Of a DNA stretch of 64,000 bases, positions 1 through 8,385 are shown in pieces. A program made the translations under genes and the position numbers. Below the pieces are notes generated by a model that saw only the letters and a list, made by a program, of their open reading frames with translations, was not told the DNA's origin and did not search any database. The DNA comes from Bacteroidetes bacterium UBA6183 (GTDB taxonomy: Bacteria; Bacteroidota; Bacteroidia; UKL13-3), in assembly GCA_002422865.1 (NCBI GenBank), contig DITN01000007.1, forward strand, positions 6,676-70,675, read 5' to 3'. Every line of letters begins with the position of its first letter. Positions within the stretch are counted from its first letter, which is position 1.

Positions 1-544
1 TGCTGTTTGCAAAACCTCTTAATGCAGATGAAGCATCTGATTGTTCATGAGGCAATGGCTCACCTTGTTTGTCAAACTTGGGTTTGTCAACTTTGGTCAT
101 GATGTTTACCTCTATGCTGCCGGTTATTAAATTGCTGCGCAAAAAGCGCTCTACTTTTAAGCGTTCGGCATTGGTAAGCAGAGGCAACGTATTGTATGCT
201 AATTTTAGGTGATGATCATCAGGTAACATGCTAAAATACTGCTGCATTTCTTTACTTGTAAAGGGTTGTTTTTGCAAATGGATTACCTGCGTTTTAACAA
301 TATGATCAACCAAGTTTAAATACGAGGAAATTCTTTTTGCTCGAAAATCTGCATGGTAAGGTGTGATTTCTGTATAGGGTAAATGGTGTAGTGATGAATA
401 ATGTTTGCGCATTTGTTCCAATAGTTCGTCTTCAACAATTGAAATGGCTGAGTTTATACCAAACCGCGCTACTTTTATGGGTGCATCAATGGTAAATCCG
501 ATACCCATTACCGGAATATGAAAATTGTGGGCTTGTGCTGTCAT
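1..544 (-). CDS. Conserved protein of unknown function (3' end outside window)
   Basis: This frame is open from an ATG at 544 leftwards off the window edge, so about 181 N-terminal residues are visible. The ATG lies four bases after the rfbD stop codon, which makes it the last visible gene of the minus-strand sugar operon. The visible part starts with a short segment ending in a GIGFTID motif, followed by a KVARFGI segment and a mixed alpha/beta stretch. There is no signal peptide or membrane segment. The opening resembles a family I have seen only as conserved hypothetical in Bacteroidota; I cannot assign an activity. The reading frame is real (long, right spacing, no internal stops), the function is unknown. 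Confidence 0.6.
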   Translation of the reverse strand, partial: MTAQAHNFHIPVMGIGFTIDAPIKVARFGINSAISIVEDELLEQMRKHYSSLHHLPYTEITPYHADFRAKRISSYLNLVDHIVKTQVIHLQKQPFTSKEMQQYFSMLPDDHHLKLAYNTLPLLTNAERLKVERFLRSNLITGSIEVNIMTKVDKPKFDKQGEPLPHEQSDASSALRGFANS

Positions 545-548
545 GTAT

Positions 549-1412
549 TTAGTTCTGCTGTTTTAAATATTCTTGTAAGGCATCTTTCCAATTTGGCAAG
601 CTTGCCATACCTCTGTTTTTTAATGATGTATTTTCTAATACAGTGTATTTTGGTCGTGGTGTTTTGGCCGGAAAAAAAGAAGAATCAACTTTATTCACTT
701 CCACCTTTGTATTGGTAAGCTCAAAAATGGTAGATGCAAATTCGTGCCAACTGCATGCTCCTTCTGATGTTAAATGGACAATGCCGTTTAGTTCTTGTTT
801 AATTAAATCAGGTAGTATGTTTGCTATATTAGATGTGGCCGTTGGCGAAACAAATTCATCGTCCACCACATTAAGCACGGGCCTTTCTTTTGCTAGTTTT
901 AACATAAGCTCTATAAAGTTTAACCCGTTTTTAGCCCGGCAAGGATGCTTACCATACAAGGCAGAAACACGTAAAATTAGCGCTGCATGATTTTCTGATA
1001 AGATGGCATTTTCGCCATGGTATTTTGTTTTGCCATACACATTTAACGGATTGGGTTTGTCTAACTCGTTGTATGGTGTTTCTTTTTCTCCATCAAAAAC
1101 ATAATCGGTACTAAAGTGTACGAATTTTATTTTTAGGTAATTGCACATGCGTGCCATAAATGCGGGGGACGTGGAGTTAATGGCCATAGCGGTTTTGGGA
1201 TTCTCCTCGCATAAATCAACCTGATGGTATGCAGCTGTGTTTATTAAAACATCAGGTCTTTGTGCACTTAAAAGATGTTTCAGCGCCATCAAATTTGTAA
1301 TGTCCAAATCAGTATGTGTTGGAGTAATGGTTTGTATGTTGTGCTGATTAAAAAGGTTGGTAATATCACTTCCCAATTGTCCTTGTGCACCTAGTATTAT
1401 CGCCTTTTTCAT
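549..1412 (-). CDS. rfbD: dTDP-4-dehydrorhamnose reductase
   Basis: Predicted cytoplasmic reductase for the last step of dTDP-L-rhamnose synthesis, reducing dTDP-4-dehydro-L-rhamnose with NAD(P)H. The 287-residue length is normal for RmlD. Seen directly: Rossmann motif GAQGQLG at residues 8-14, STDYVFDG at 101-108, and the short-chain-dehydrogenase pair Tyr126/Lys130 in YGKTK. It lies six bases downstream of the epimerase gene and four bases upstream of the next gene, so it is clearly in one transcript with the glycosyltransferase and rfbC. rfbA and rfbB, needed for the full pathway, are not in this window. A related SDR acting on another nucleotide sugar is possible but less likely given rfbC nearby. 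Confidence 0.88.
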   Translation of the reverse strand: MKKAIILGAQGQLGSDITNLFNQHNIQTITPTHTDLDITNLMALKHLLSAQRPDVLINTAAYHQVDLCEENPKTAMAINSTSPAFMARMCNYLKIKFVHFSTDYVFDGEKETPYNELDKPNPLNVYGKTKYHGENAILSENHAALILRVSALYGKHPCRAKNGLNFIELMLKLAKERPVLNVVDDEFVSPTATSNIANILPDLIKQELNGIVHLTSEGACSWHEFASTIFELTNTKVEVNKVDSSFFPAKTPRPKYTVLENTSLKNRGMASLPNWKDALQEYLKQQN

Positions 1413-1418
1413 GATTTT

Positions 1419-2405
1419 TTAGTTAGTGATGAGTTGGCTCATCATTATTTTTTTAAAAACTAATATGTTGTAGAATCTTTCATCATCGAAACTGCTGTAC
1501 TGATCGACAGTATCGTGTAAATCAAGCATAATAGAATAAGCATCTTGTTTTGGTTTATAGTTTAATAATTGAAGCGCTTTATCGGTACTTACTTTATAAT
1601 TTCTGTAGTCTTGTACGTTTTGGTTGGTAATCTTTATTTCTAATCCGTATTGCTGCTGTATAAATGATTTTACTTCATGAGCCAGTTCGCCAATGGTGGT
1701 ATTAAACGATGAAATATTAATCACTTCGCCTTTTTGCAGGTTGGAGTTGATAGCCAATAAATAAGCATCACACAAATCATTCAAACCTAAAATTGGTCGC
1801 CATATTTTGGGATTACTTAAAGTAATTTCTCCTTTGCTTAACGCATTTTTAAACATGGTGTTTAAAGCCAAATCCAAGCGCATACGTGGCGAGTAACCAC
1901 TTACTGTGCCTTGACGAAAACATACCACCGAAAAATTTTCATCAGCTAAGGCCAGCAATGAATGTTCACCTTGTAGTTTAGAAACGCCATAAGGATAATT
2001 GCTGATGGCCACATCTTCTTCTGTAAAAGTACTGTTGCGTGTGTAACCATACACCGAGCAAGAGCTTGCAAAAATGAAACGTTTAACTCCTGCTTCTTTA
2101 GCTAAAAATCCAATGTAGGCAGGCATTCCTGTGTTGTAAATGAAATTATCTTTAGGTGAAAATTCGGCCATAGGATCATTTGATAAACCGGCTAAAAATA
2201 TCACGGTATCAAACCCAACCAAATCACTTAAGTGTAAATCAAAAATATCTTTTTGTATGGTGTTGATGTGTGGCGGTAAATAGTTTCCAAACCAATTGGT
2301 ATCAACTACCGTTACGTTACAGTTGTTATTTTGTAAGTAAGGTGCGAGCCTTGTGCCTATGTATCCTGCGCCACCAAGCACCAAAACATTGTGTTTATTT
2401 TCCAT
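1419..2405 (-). CDS. NAD-dependent epimerase/dehydratase of a nucleotide sugar
   Basis: Extended short-chain dehydrogenase/reductase of 328 residues. The NAD-binding motif GGAGYIG is at residues 11-17, the catalytic Ser/Thr region SSCSVYG around 114-120, and the Tyr139/Lys143 pair in YGVSK. The family interconverts or dehydrates nucleotide sugars in the cytoplasm; the substrate cannot be read from the sequence. It overlaps the end of rfbC by 11 bases and is followed six bases later by rfbD, so it probably supplies a second sugar or a modified intermediate for the same surface glycan. It is not an obvious RfbB (dTDP-glucose 4,6-dehydratase): the catalytic region has a CSVYG form rather than the TDEVYG form usual for RfbB. 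Confidence 0.82.
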   Translation of the reverse strand: MENKHNVLVLGGAGYIGTRLAPYLQNNNCNVTVVDTNWFGNYLPPHINTIQKDIFDLHLSDLVGFDTVIFLAGLSNDPMAEFSPKDNFIYNTGMPAYIGFLAKEAGVKRFIFASSCSVYGYTRNSTFTEEDVAISNYPYGVSKLQGEHSLLALADENFSVVCFRQGTVSGYSPRMRLDLALNTMFKNALSKGEITLSNPKIWRPILGLNDLCDAYLLAINSNLQKGEVINISSFNTTIGELAHEVKSFIQQQYGLEIKITNQNVQDYRNYKVSTDKALQLLNYKPKQDAYSIMLDLHDTVDQYSSFDDERFYNILVFKKIMMSQLITN

Positions 2406-2967
2406 AGGTAAAGTAATTAGAGTCGTTTGTAGTTAACCAACTTGCTAAGGTTTGAGCTACCTTATCTTTTTCAGAAAGTATTGGATTTTCAATAGGCCAT
2501 TTAATACCAATGGCAGGGTCGTTCCATAATATACCCGACTCAGCTTGTTTGTTGTAAAGTCCTGTGCACTTGTATTGTATTTCTGCAAACTCACTCAACG
2601 TGCAAAATCCACGTGCAAAACCAGCAGGTGCCCAAATCATTTTTTTGTTTGATGCCGAAATTACTTCTCCATACCATTGACCCAATGTGGGCGAATTTTT
2701 TCTAATATCAACAGCAACTAAAAATGCTTCGCCTTGTGTTACACGCATCAATTTTCCCATAGGCGGTTCCCACTGAAAATGTAAACCACGCAACACACCT
2801 TTTGCCGAACGCGAATGGTTGTCTTGCACAAAAGACAAGTTGATACCTAACTCTTCAAAAGCATCCGTGCGGTAGGTTTCCATAAAAAAGCCACGTTCAT
2901 CTTCAAATACCTCAGGCTGTAGTACCAGCAGCCCATTCAAGGCTTGATGTATCAGGTTTATTTTCAT
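2395..2967 (-). CDS. rfbC: dTDP-4-dehydrorhamnose 3,5-epimerase
   Basis: Predicted cupin-fold epimerase converting dTDP-4-dehydro-6-deoxyglucose to the L-rhamno form, the step before RfbD. At 190 residues it has normal RmlC length. Seen: FEDERGFF near residues 21-28 (substrate-binding region), RGLHFQ at 60-65 with the catalytic base His63, and an APAGFARGFC segment in the second half typical of the family. The start codon lies 56 bases inside the preceding glycosyltransferase frame and the end overlaps the epimerase by 11 bases, indicating tight translational coupling. Presence of rfbC and rfbD together argues for L-rhamnose or a related 6-deoxyhexose in the surface glycan. Confidence 0.92.
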   Translation of the reverse strand: MKINLIHQALNGLLVLQPEVFEDERGFFMETYRTDAFEELGINLSFVQDNHSRSAKGVLRGLHFQWEPPMGKLMRVTQGEAFLVAVDIRKNSPTLGQWYGEVISASNKKMIWAPAGFARGFCTLSEFAEIQYKCTGLYNKQAESGILWNDPAIGIKWPIENPILSEKDKVAQTLASWLTTNDSNYFTYGK

Positions 2968-4006
2968 GTTGTTTGTTGTTTTTAAGTTGAGAAAATTTGT
3001 TAACGCCTTTTACAAAATGCGCGTAAACGATGCTGCCATGGTACATGTAAGGCAATATGCGTTTGTCGCTAACCTTTCGTTTTTGTTGTACTTCTTGTCG
3101 CTTAGAAATAATCAATATCAGGTTAACCAATATCCATGTATGTGCTGCAAGTATGGCCCTAACTGTTGTAAAGTTAAACTTCAACAACGATTGAAGAATA
3201 ACTACGTAATCCAATAAAATATGGACTGGAACAAATCTGATAACTTGTAACAACTCATAATTTTTTAACATGATGTATATGGAGTTACGGTGGTTCCAGT
3301 ATGTTTTTTTAAAACTGGCAGTAGTTATGGTTCCTCCACCTATGTGTTTAATCACTGATTTAGGTTGTACATATAAACTGTATCCGGCTAATCTTAATCG
3401 CCAGCATAAATCAATTTCATCCATGTGGTGCACAATGGTTTCATCTAAAAAGCCACTTTCTTCTAATGCTGATTTACGAATAAACATGGCCGCACCACTC
3501 GTCCAAAATACAGGAGCGATGTCTTCGTATTGGCCTTTGTCTTCTTCTATTTCGGTAAAAATTCTTCCACGTAAAAATGGGTAACCAAACACATCAATCA
3601 TACCACCACATCCCCCTGCATATTCAAAATGTGTGGGTTGATGGTAGGATAATAATTTAGGTTGGATGGCACCTATACGTTGATCCGATTCGGCCAAGTT
3701 CACCAAACTTTCTATCCAATTGGGTGCAACGGTTACATCATTGTTTAAACAAATAATATACTCGCCCGGACATGTTTTAAACGCAATGTTATAGGCCGCG
3801 CAGTAACCATTGTTTAAAGGGTTTTGTATAATTTTTACTTCAGGATAATTTTTTATTACGTAGGCTACATCATCATCTGTTGAAGCATTGTCGAGCAAGT
3901 ATACTTGTTTTTTGGTGTAGGTTGATTTTAACACCGAGGTCAAACATTCATTTAAAAAACGTTTGCCATTATGGTTTAAAATAACAATATCAACTTCGGG
4001 TAACAT
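2912..4006 (-). CDS. Family 2 glycosyltransferase
   Basis: GT-A fold glycosyltransferase, about 364 residues from the ATG at 4006. I prefer this start to one nine codons upstream because the GT2 fold begins immediately after it (VDIVILNHNG). Other motifs: LLDNASTDD, the metal-binding CLNNDV, and a hydrophobic stretch in the C-terminal third that may bind the membrane. This arrangement is typical of rhamnosyl- and similar transferases building O-antigen or exopolysaccharide at the inner face of the cytoplasmic membrane; donor and acceptor are inferred only from the neighbouring rfbC/rfbD. The C-terminus runs 56 bases into rfbC, an unusually long overlap, with a polar, low-complexity tail. Confidence 0.88.
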   Translation of the reverse strand: MLPEVDIVILNHNGKRFLNECLTSVLKSTYTKKQVYLLDNASTDDDVAYVIKNYPEVKIIQNPLNNGYCAAYNIAFKTCPGEYIICLNNDVTVAPNWIESLVNLAESDQRIGAIQPKLLSYHQPTHFEYAGGCGGMIDVFGYPFLRGRIFTEIEEDKGQYEDIAPVFWTSGAAMFIRKSALEESGFLDETIVHHMDEIDLCWRLRLAGYSLYVQPKSVIKHIGGGTITTASFKKTYWNHRNSIYIMLKNYELLQVIRFVPVHILLDYVVILQSLLKFNFTTVRAILAAHTWILVNLILIISKRQEVQQKRKVSDKRILPYMYHGSIVYAHFVKGVNKFSQLKNNKQHENKPDTSSLEWAAGTTA

Positions 4007-4103
4007 AGCTTGTATTTTTGAGTAACAAAGCACGCCCGTTTTTATGGTCTATTTCTTGACCACCATCAATAAATCAACTGATATAAATTGGAGAAAAAAC
4101 TGA

Positions 4104-4811
4104 CTAATCCTCTAGTTTGGCTAAGGAATACAGTTTGTTGTGGTCGTTTATTTTAATGTATTTTTTCTGCAACGAAATTACTTGGTCATCTTCCCACTCG
4201 CGCAAAACCCTTACAGCTGTTTCTGTAGCCATACCGGCAATACTTGCAATATCTTCTCTGGTTAGTACAATATTTATTTGTTCATCAAGGTTTACACCAA
4301 ACGATTTTTCCAATAAAAGCAGTGCTTCAGCCAATCGTGCACGCGTATCTTTCTGAATAAAACTAACCGATTTATTTTCCGCTAAACTTAAGTCTTGGGC
4401 AAATCTCGACATCAATTCCATGGTAAACTTGATGTTATTGTGAATCAACTCAAAAATACGTTCCTTGGGTATAAAACAAACCACCGACTCTTCTATGGCT
4501 ACACCTGTGGCAATGTAACGTCCATCTCCTAATAAACCACGGTAACCAATAAGTTCACCATCTTTTGCAATGCGTAAAATTTGCGTAGTACCATCGTGTA
4601 ATGTTTTGTATAATTTAATTTTACCTTGATGTACACAATGTAAACCTTTGGCCAAATCACCCTCATGAAAAATGATTTGATTTTTTTTAACCCGGTGTGT
4701 TACCTTATGGTGATTTAAATTACTGAGCTCATCTTTTTTTAAGGTACAAAAAGAGGAGAGTGCCAAATTTTGGCAGGTAGTACAATCAATATCTTTAACG
4801 GGCTTTTTCAA
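4104..4811 (-). CDS. Crp/Fnr family regulator with FNR-like cysteines
   Basis: Transcription factor of 235 residues: a cyclic-nucleotide-binding-type beta roll (about 40-125), dimerisation helix, and a C-terminal winged helix-turn-helix (about 185-220, with ETAVR in the recognition helix). Cysteines 10, 13 and 22 near the N-terminus and Cys112 in SVVCFIP match the placement of the four iron-sulfur ligands of E. coli FNR (three N-terminal, the fourth in a VCEIP context). This suggests an oxygen- or redox-responsive [4Fe-4S] regulator, though the last N-terminal spacing is longer (eight residues rather than five). The recognition helix has Val where FNR has Ser in its ExxSR motif, so the DNA site may differ. 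It is divergent from the ABC exporter gene. Confidence 0.85.
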   Translation of the reverse strand: MKKPVKDIDCTTCQNLALSSFCTLKKDELSNLNHHKVTHRVKKNQIIFHEGDLAKGLHCVHQGKIKLYKTLHDGTTQILRIAKDGELIGYRGLLGDGRYIATGVAIEESVVCFIPKERIFELIHNNIKFTMELMSRFAQDLSLAENKSVSFIQKDTRARLAEALLLLEKSFGVNLDEQINIVLTREDIASIAGMATETAVRVLREWEDDQVISLQKKYIKINDHNKLYSLAKLED

Positions 4812-5042
4812 ATCAGAATGTCACTGCAAGTTTAGTCGATTGAAACTATTTAAATGCTGATTGTACTCATAAAAGGTACGACTTAATTTTATTTGGTGTT
4901 AGTGGTATTAGCGACCAACCCCATTAGTTTTCACACATTTACCTTTAAAAGCCCTTAGTTAACCTATTAAGTTGTTTATTAAATATTAACATTACAGACA
5001 TTCTGTGTTTTATGCTGTAGAATTGCACCCTTAATTTTATCA
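4812..5042. other. Divergent intergenic region, Crp/Fnr and ABC exporter
   Basis: 231 bases between two divergently transcribed genes, so it must hold both promoters. The only promoter-like sequence I can point to is TAGAATTG near 5019-5026, one change from the Bacteroidota TAnnTTTG box, upstream of the ABC gene. I looked for a TTGAT-N4-ATCAA type FNR site and found none. No small gene or RNA is apparent. Confidence 0.4.
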
Positions 5043-6788
5043 ATGAAAATACTTATTACTTATTTAAAACGATACAAAAAATTAGTGGTGCTCTCCATGT
5101 TGTTTGCCACCATTAATCAGGTTTTCTCTTTACTCGACCCAATGATTTATGGTAAAATCATAGATCAATATGCGCAACACGCTAGTGAGTTTACCCAGAG
5201 CGAATTTATAAAAGGTGCGGGATTATTGATTTTAGCAGCCATTGGTGTGGCTATGGTTAGTCGTATTGCAAAAGCTTTTCAAGACTACACGGTTAATTTG
5301 GTGATACAAAAATTAGGTGCTGATATATACACCGATGGCTTACAACATACATTACAAGTACCATTTAGCGAGTTTGAAGACCAAAGAAGTGGAGAGACGT
5401 TGAATGTGTTGCAAAAGGTGAGGGTTGATACCGAAAAGTTTATCATGAGTTTTGTGAATATTCTTTTTGCATCGCTTGTAGGTATTGTGTTTGTAATGAT
5501 ATACGCTATAAACGTGCATGGCGGGTTGATTGTTATTTACGTAGTTGCCGCAACATTTTTAAGTATCATCACCAATTATTTATCAAAACGTGTTAAAAAA
5601 GTACAAACCAACATTGTTCGCGAAACACGCATGCTTGCCGGGAGTACAACGGAGAGCCTGCGTAATATTGAGTTGGTAAAAAGTTTGGGTTTAACCAATC
5701 AGGAAACAAACCGATTAAATACCGCTACCAAAAAAATACTACAACTGGAGTTAAAAAAGGTACGCGACATACGCAGTATTTCTTTTGTGCAAGGTACTTT
5801 GGTTAACTTGCTTCGTCAGTCTATTTTGTTCATGCTATTGTACTTAATTTTTGAAGGACAACTAACTGTTGGCGAAATCATCACCTTACAATTTTATTCT
5901 TTCTTTATTTTTGGTCCTTTACAAGAAGTTGGTAACGTAATCATCAGTTATCGTGAGGCTGAGGCTTCATTGGCTAACTTCCAGCAAATTATGAATACAC
6001 CATTAGAGCCTAGGCCGCTTTCACCCAAACACCTTGGACCCATACAAAACATGCGTTTTAATGAAGTAGTATTTAGGCATAAATCTGCCGGATACGATGC
6101 CGTTAGTAAAATTAGTTTTGATGTAAATAAAGGTGAAACCATTGCTTTTGTTGGTCCAAGCGGAAGTGGTAAAAGTACATTGGTTAAATTATTGGTAGGA
6201 TTGTACTCACCCAATTCGGGTAATATTTTATACAACAATATTCCTTCAACCGATATTGATAAGGACGAGTTACAACAACAACTAGGATTTGTAACACAGG
6301 ACACCCAATTGTTTTCAGGTACCATAAAAGAGAATTTGTTGTTTGTTAAACCCAATGCAACAGATGCAGAATTGGATGAGGTGTTGCAAAAGGCCGCATG
6401 CAGCAACATTGTAAAACGCAGTGAAAATGGTTTAGATACGATGATAGGAGAGGGTGGGATGAAATTGAGTGGTGGAGAAAAGCAACGTTTATCGATTGCA
6501 CGCGCATTGTTGCGTCACCCACGTATTATGGTTTTTGATGAGGCGACTTCTGCCTTGGATTCGATAACAGAGGAGGCGATTTCAGATACGATTAAAACCA
6601 TTTCAGATAAAAAGGATAGCATAACGGTATTAATTGCACACCGTTTATCAACCATTATGCATGCCGATAGGATTTTTGTATTGGAAAAAGGAGTGGTAAT
6701 TGAAACCGGTAAACACCAGGATTTGTTAAACGAAAAAGGGTTGTATTATGCCATGTGGCGTCAGCAAATTGGCGAGCGCAGGGAATAG
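5043..6788 (+). CDS. ABC exporter, fused permease and ATPase (MsbA/MdlB-like)
   Basis: Half-transporter of 581 residues that should act as a homodimer in the inner membrane. Residues 1-320 form the six-helix exporter domain (hydrophobic segments near 12-35, 55-75, 135-180, 255-295); the rest is the ATPase: Walker A GPSGSGKST about 372-380, signature LSGGEKQR about 474, Walker B IMVFDEATSALD about 492-503, and H-loop AHRLST. The order and length fit type IV exporters that move lipids, peptides or drugs. Substrate cannot be read; MsbA-like lipid A flipping is one possibility, drug export another. It stands alone, with a strong hairpin directly after the stop codon. Confidence 0.9.
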   Translation: MKILITYLKRYKKLVVLSMLFATINQVFSLLDPMIYGKIIDQYAQHASEFTQSEFIKGAGLLILAAIGVAMVSRIAKAFQDYTVNLVIQKLGADIYTDGLQHTLQVPFSEFEDQRSGETLNVLQKVRVDTEKFIMSFVNILFASLVGIVFVMIYAINVHGGLIVIYVVAATFLSIITNYLSKRVKKVQTNIVRETRMLAGSTTESLRNIELVKSLGLTNQETNRLNTATKKILQLELKKVRDIRSISFVQGTLVNLLRQSILFMLLYLIFEGQLTVGEIITLQFYSFFIFGPLQEVGNVIISYREAEASLANFQQIMNTPLEPRPLSPKHLGPIQNMRFNEVVFRHKSAGYDAVSKISFDVNKGETIAFVGPSGSGKSTLVKLLVGLYSPNSGNILYNNIPSTDIDKDELQQQLGFVTQDTQLFSGTIKENLLFVKPNATDAELDEVLQKAACSNIVKRSENGLDTMIGEGGMKLSGGEKQRLSIARALLRHPRIMVFDEATSALDSITEEAISDTIKTISDKKDSITVLIAHRLSTIMHADRIFVLEKGVVIETGKHQDLLNEKGLYYAMWRQQIGERRE

Positions 6789-6796
6789 TAAAAAGC

Positions 6797-6824
6797 AAAA
6801 GGGTCGATTTAAATCGACCCTTTT
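6797..6824. terminator. Bidirectional rho-independent terminator
   Basis: Perfect 28-base palindrome (14-base arms starting AAAAGGGTCG) between the convergent ABC exporter and porin genes, with A-run and T-run on the two sides. It can stop transcription from either strand. Confidence 0.9.
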
Positions 6825-6828
6825 GTGT

Positions 6829-8124
6829 TTAGATGGCAATTTGAAACTGTACGACTACCATTCCTTTTTGTGCTGTTTGTTTTAAACTTACTTGATTTAC
6901 AATTGGTCGGCTTTGGTAGTTTAAACTTATTTTTGATCGTTGTCCGTCAATTAACCAATTAAAGCCAATATCCCACATAGTGGTATTGCTTTTTAACCTG
7001 TCGTATTTGCATAAGGTAACATCTGCATAAGGTTGAATTCTGTTTTTATCGGGATTGTTTTTTTTAGGTAACAAGTAACCCACTTGTGCAAACAATGTAT
7101 TACCCGTTCCATACATGGCAAAAACATTTCCACCACCGCTTAATGTATTTCCACTGTTAGCATTTGCAGGGTTTAGTGCGCCATTGTTTCTGATGTAGTT
7201 TTTACCATAATCAGTTTTTGCCGCTGCAGCATATACAGTTAGTGTACTTCCGTTGTTTTTTATTGGTTGCTCATAAAATACATCAACCCCAACATTTAAT
7301 AATTTTTGATGCACAACCGTTTTACTAACTGTATCTGTTATATGCCACATGGCATCAGGTTGGTATTGAAATCCAACACCCAAGGTAAGTACTTTTTTCT
7401 TGCCTAAATAGGTACCCACCATATAAGGAGTAACATTACTTTCTTCATCTAAAAACTGATACATCAAGTATCCGCTGGTTTGTAGTTTAGGTGCGTTGTA
7501 AGAAAAATCGGAGTTGATGTTTAGAGGTTTTACTGCGGTAATGCTTGCATCTACCATCATGGGTTTTGATAACGCCAAACGGTAATCAAATTTATTTATT
7601 TTACCTTTTGCATACACACTTAGTTTGCGTAAAAACTGGTCGTTCACATCATTGGTCGATTGTTGGTATAATGGAGCATCATAGCCCAAAATGTTCCCTG
7701 CTGAGGGTGCAGCATAACGCGAAAATCCTGACCATCCGGTTAAGCCTGCGCCAATATGTATCAGTTTTTTTGTGGGTTGATACTCGGTAACCACATCATG
7801 GAAAAACAAACCTGGCTTACGAGCAGTGTTGTATCCAAAATTGTTGATACCAAATTGGGTGTACAAAAAAACTTTGTCAGCAACCTTGCCCATTAATTGT
7901 AAACGGACCCTGCGTAGTCCAACATCAAATGTTTCTTTTTCGGTAACGCCATTAATGGTAGTACCCGGATTATTATCGGTGTATCTGGTCCAAACCTGAG
8001 CAGTAAAGTTGGCTTTTAAATATTGCGACCCACTTTCGTTCAGGTTTATTTTAAACTCTTTGTTTTGGGCGTATAGGCACGTAAATGTTGCACTTAACAC
8101 CACAATGAATATTAGTTTCCTCAT
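6829..8124 (-). CDS. Outer-membrane porin (OprO/OprP-like)
   Basis: Secreted protein of 431 residues with a signal peptide (Lys-Arg start, hydrophobic core, cleavage after LYAQ near residue 20). The mature part is rich in alternating hydrophobic/polar strands and ends in an aromatic-poor but strand-like VVVQFQIAI, as expected of a beta barrel. The N-terminal FTAQVWTRY, FDVGLRRVRLQLMGKV and FLYTQFGINN pattern resembles the phosphate-selective porin O/P family common in Bacteroidota. Such porins admit small solutes, sometimes anions or polyphosphate; specificity cannot be inferred here. Transcribed alone, convergent with the ABC exporter, divergent from the MATE transporter gene. Confidence 0.75.
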   Translation of the reverse strand: MRKLIFIVVLSATFTCLYAQNKEFKINLNESGSQYLKANFTAQVWTRYTDNNPGTTINGVTEKETFDVGLRRVRLQLMGKVADKVFLYTQFGINNFGYNTARKPGLFFHDVVTEYQPTKKLIHIGAGLTGWSGFSRYAAPSAGNILGYDAPLYQQSTNDVNDQFLRKLSVYAKGKINKFDYRLALSKPMMVDASITAVKPLNINSDFSYNAPKLQTSGYLMYQFLDEESNVTPYMVGTYLGKKKVLTLGVGFQYQPDAMWHITDTVSKTVVHQKLLNVGVDVFYEQPIKNNGSTLTVYAAAAKTDYGKNYIRNNGALNPANANSGNTLSGGGNVFAMYGTGNTLFAQVGYLLPKKNNPDKNRIQPYADVTLCKYDRLKSNTTMWDIGFNWLIDGQRSKISLNYQSRPIVNQVSLKQTAQKGMVVVQFQIAI

Positions 8125-8359
8125 TTTAAGATATAGTTAGCTAAAACCGATTTGGCTATTACTGTTGATGAAAATAAGATGTAGAATATATCATAAACCT
8201 TTGCTCTTCATTTGTCTTAACTAAGTTGAGGTGGCAATTTAGCCTTTGGTAGTTGAGTAGTCAAATAAAGATAACGTGCTAACCTGATAAATACGGTTTT
8301 ATTTAGAAATTGAATGTTATTTAAACTTTATAAATGTCCATCTATCTTGATAAATCTGT

Positions 8360-8367
8360 TATCTTCG
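8360..8367 (+). promoter_or_regulatory. Promoter -7 box of the MATE gene (TATCTTCG)
   Basis: TATCTTCG differs from the Bacteroidota consensus TAnnTTTG by one base and lies 18 bases before the ATG at 8386. It lies within the longer open frame that starts at 8314, arguing that the downstream ATG is the real start. No convincing -33 element was found. Confidence 0.55.
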
Positions 8368-8385
8368 CGCACTTTTTATTTTTAC

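Noticed and set aside
643..990. Plus-strand open frame inside rfbD
   Set aside because: It is a shadow of the rfbD gene without motif or start signal.
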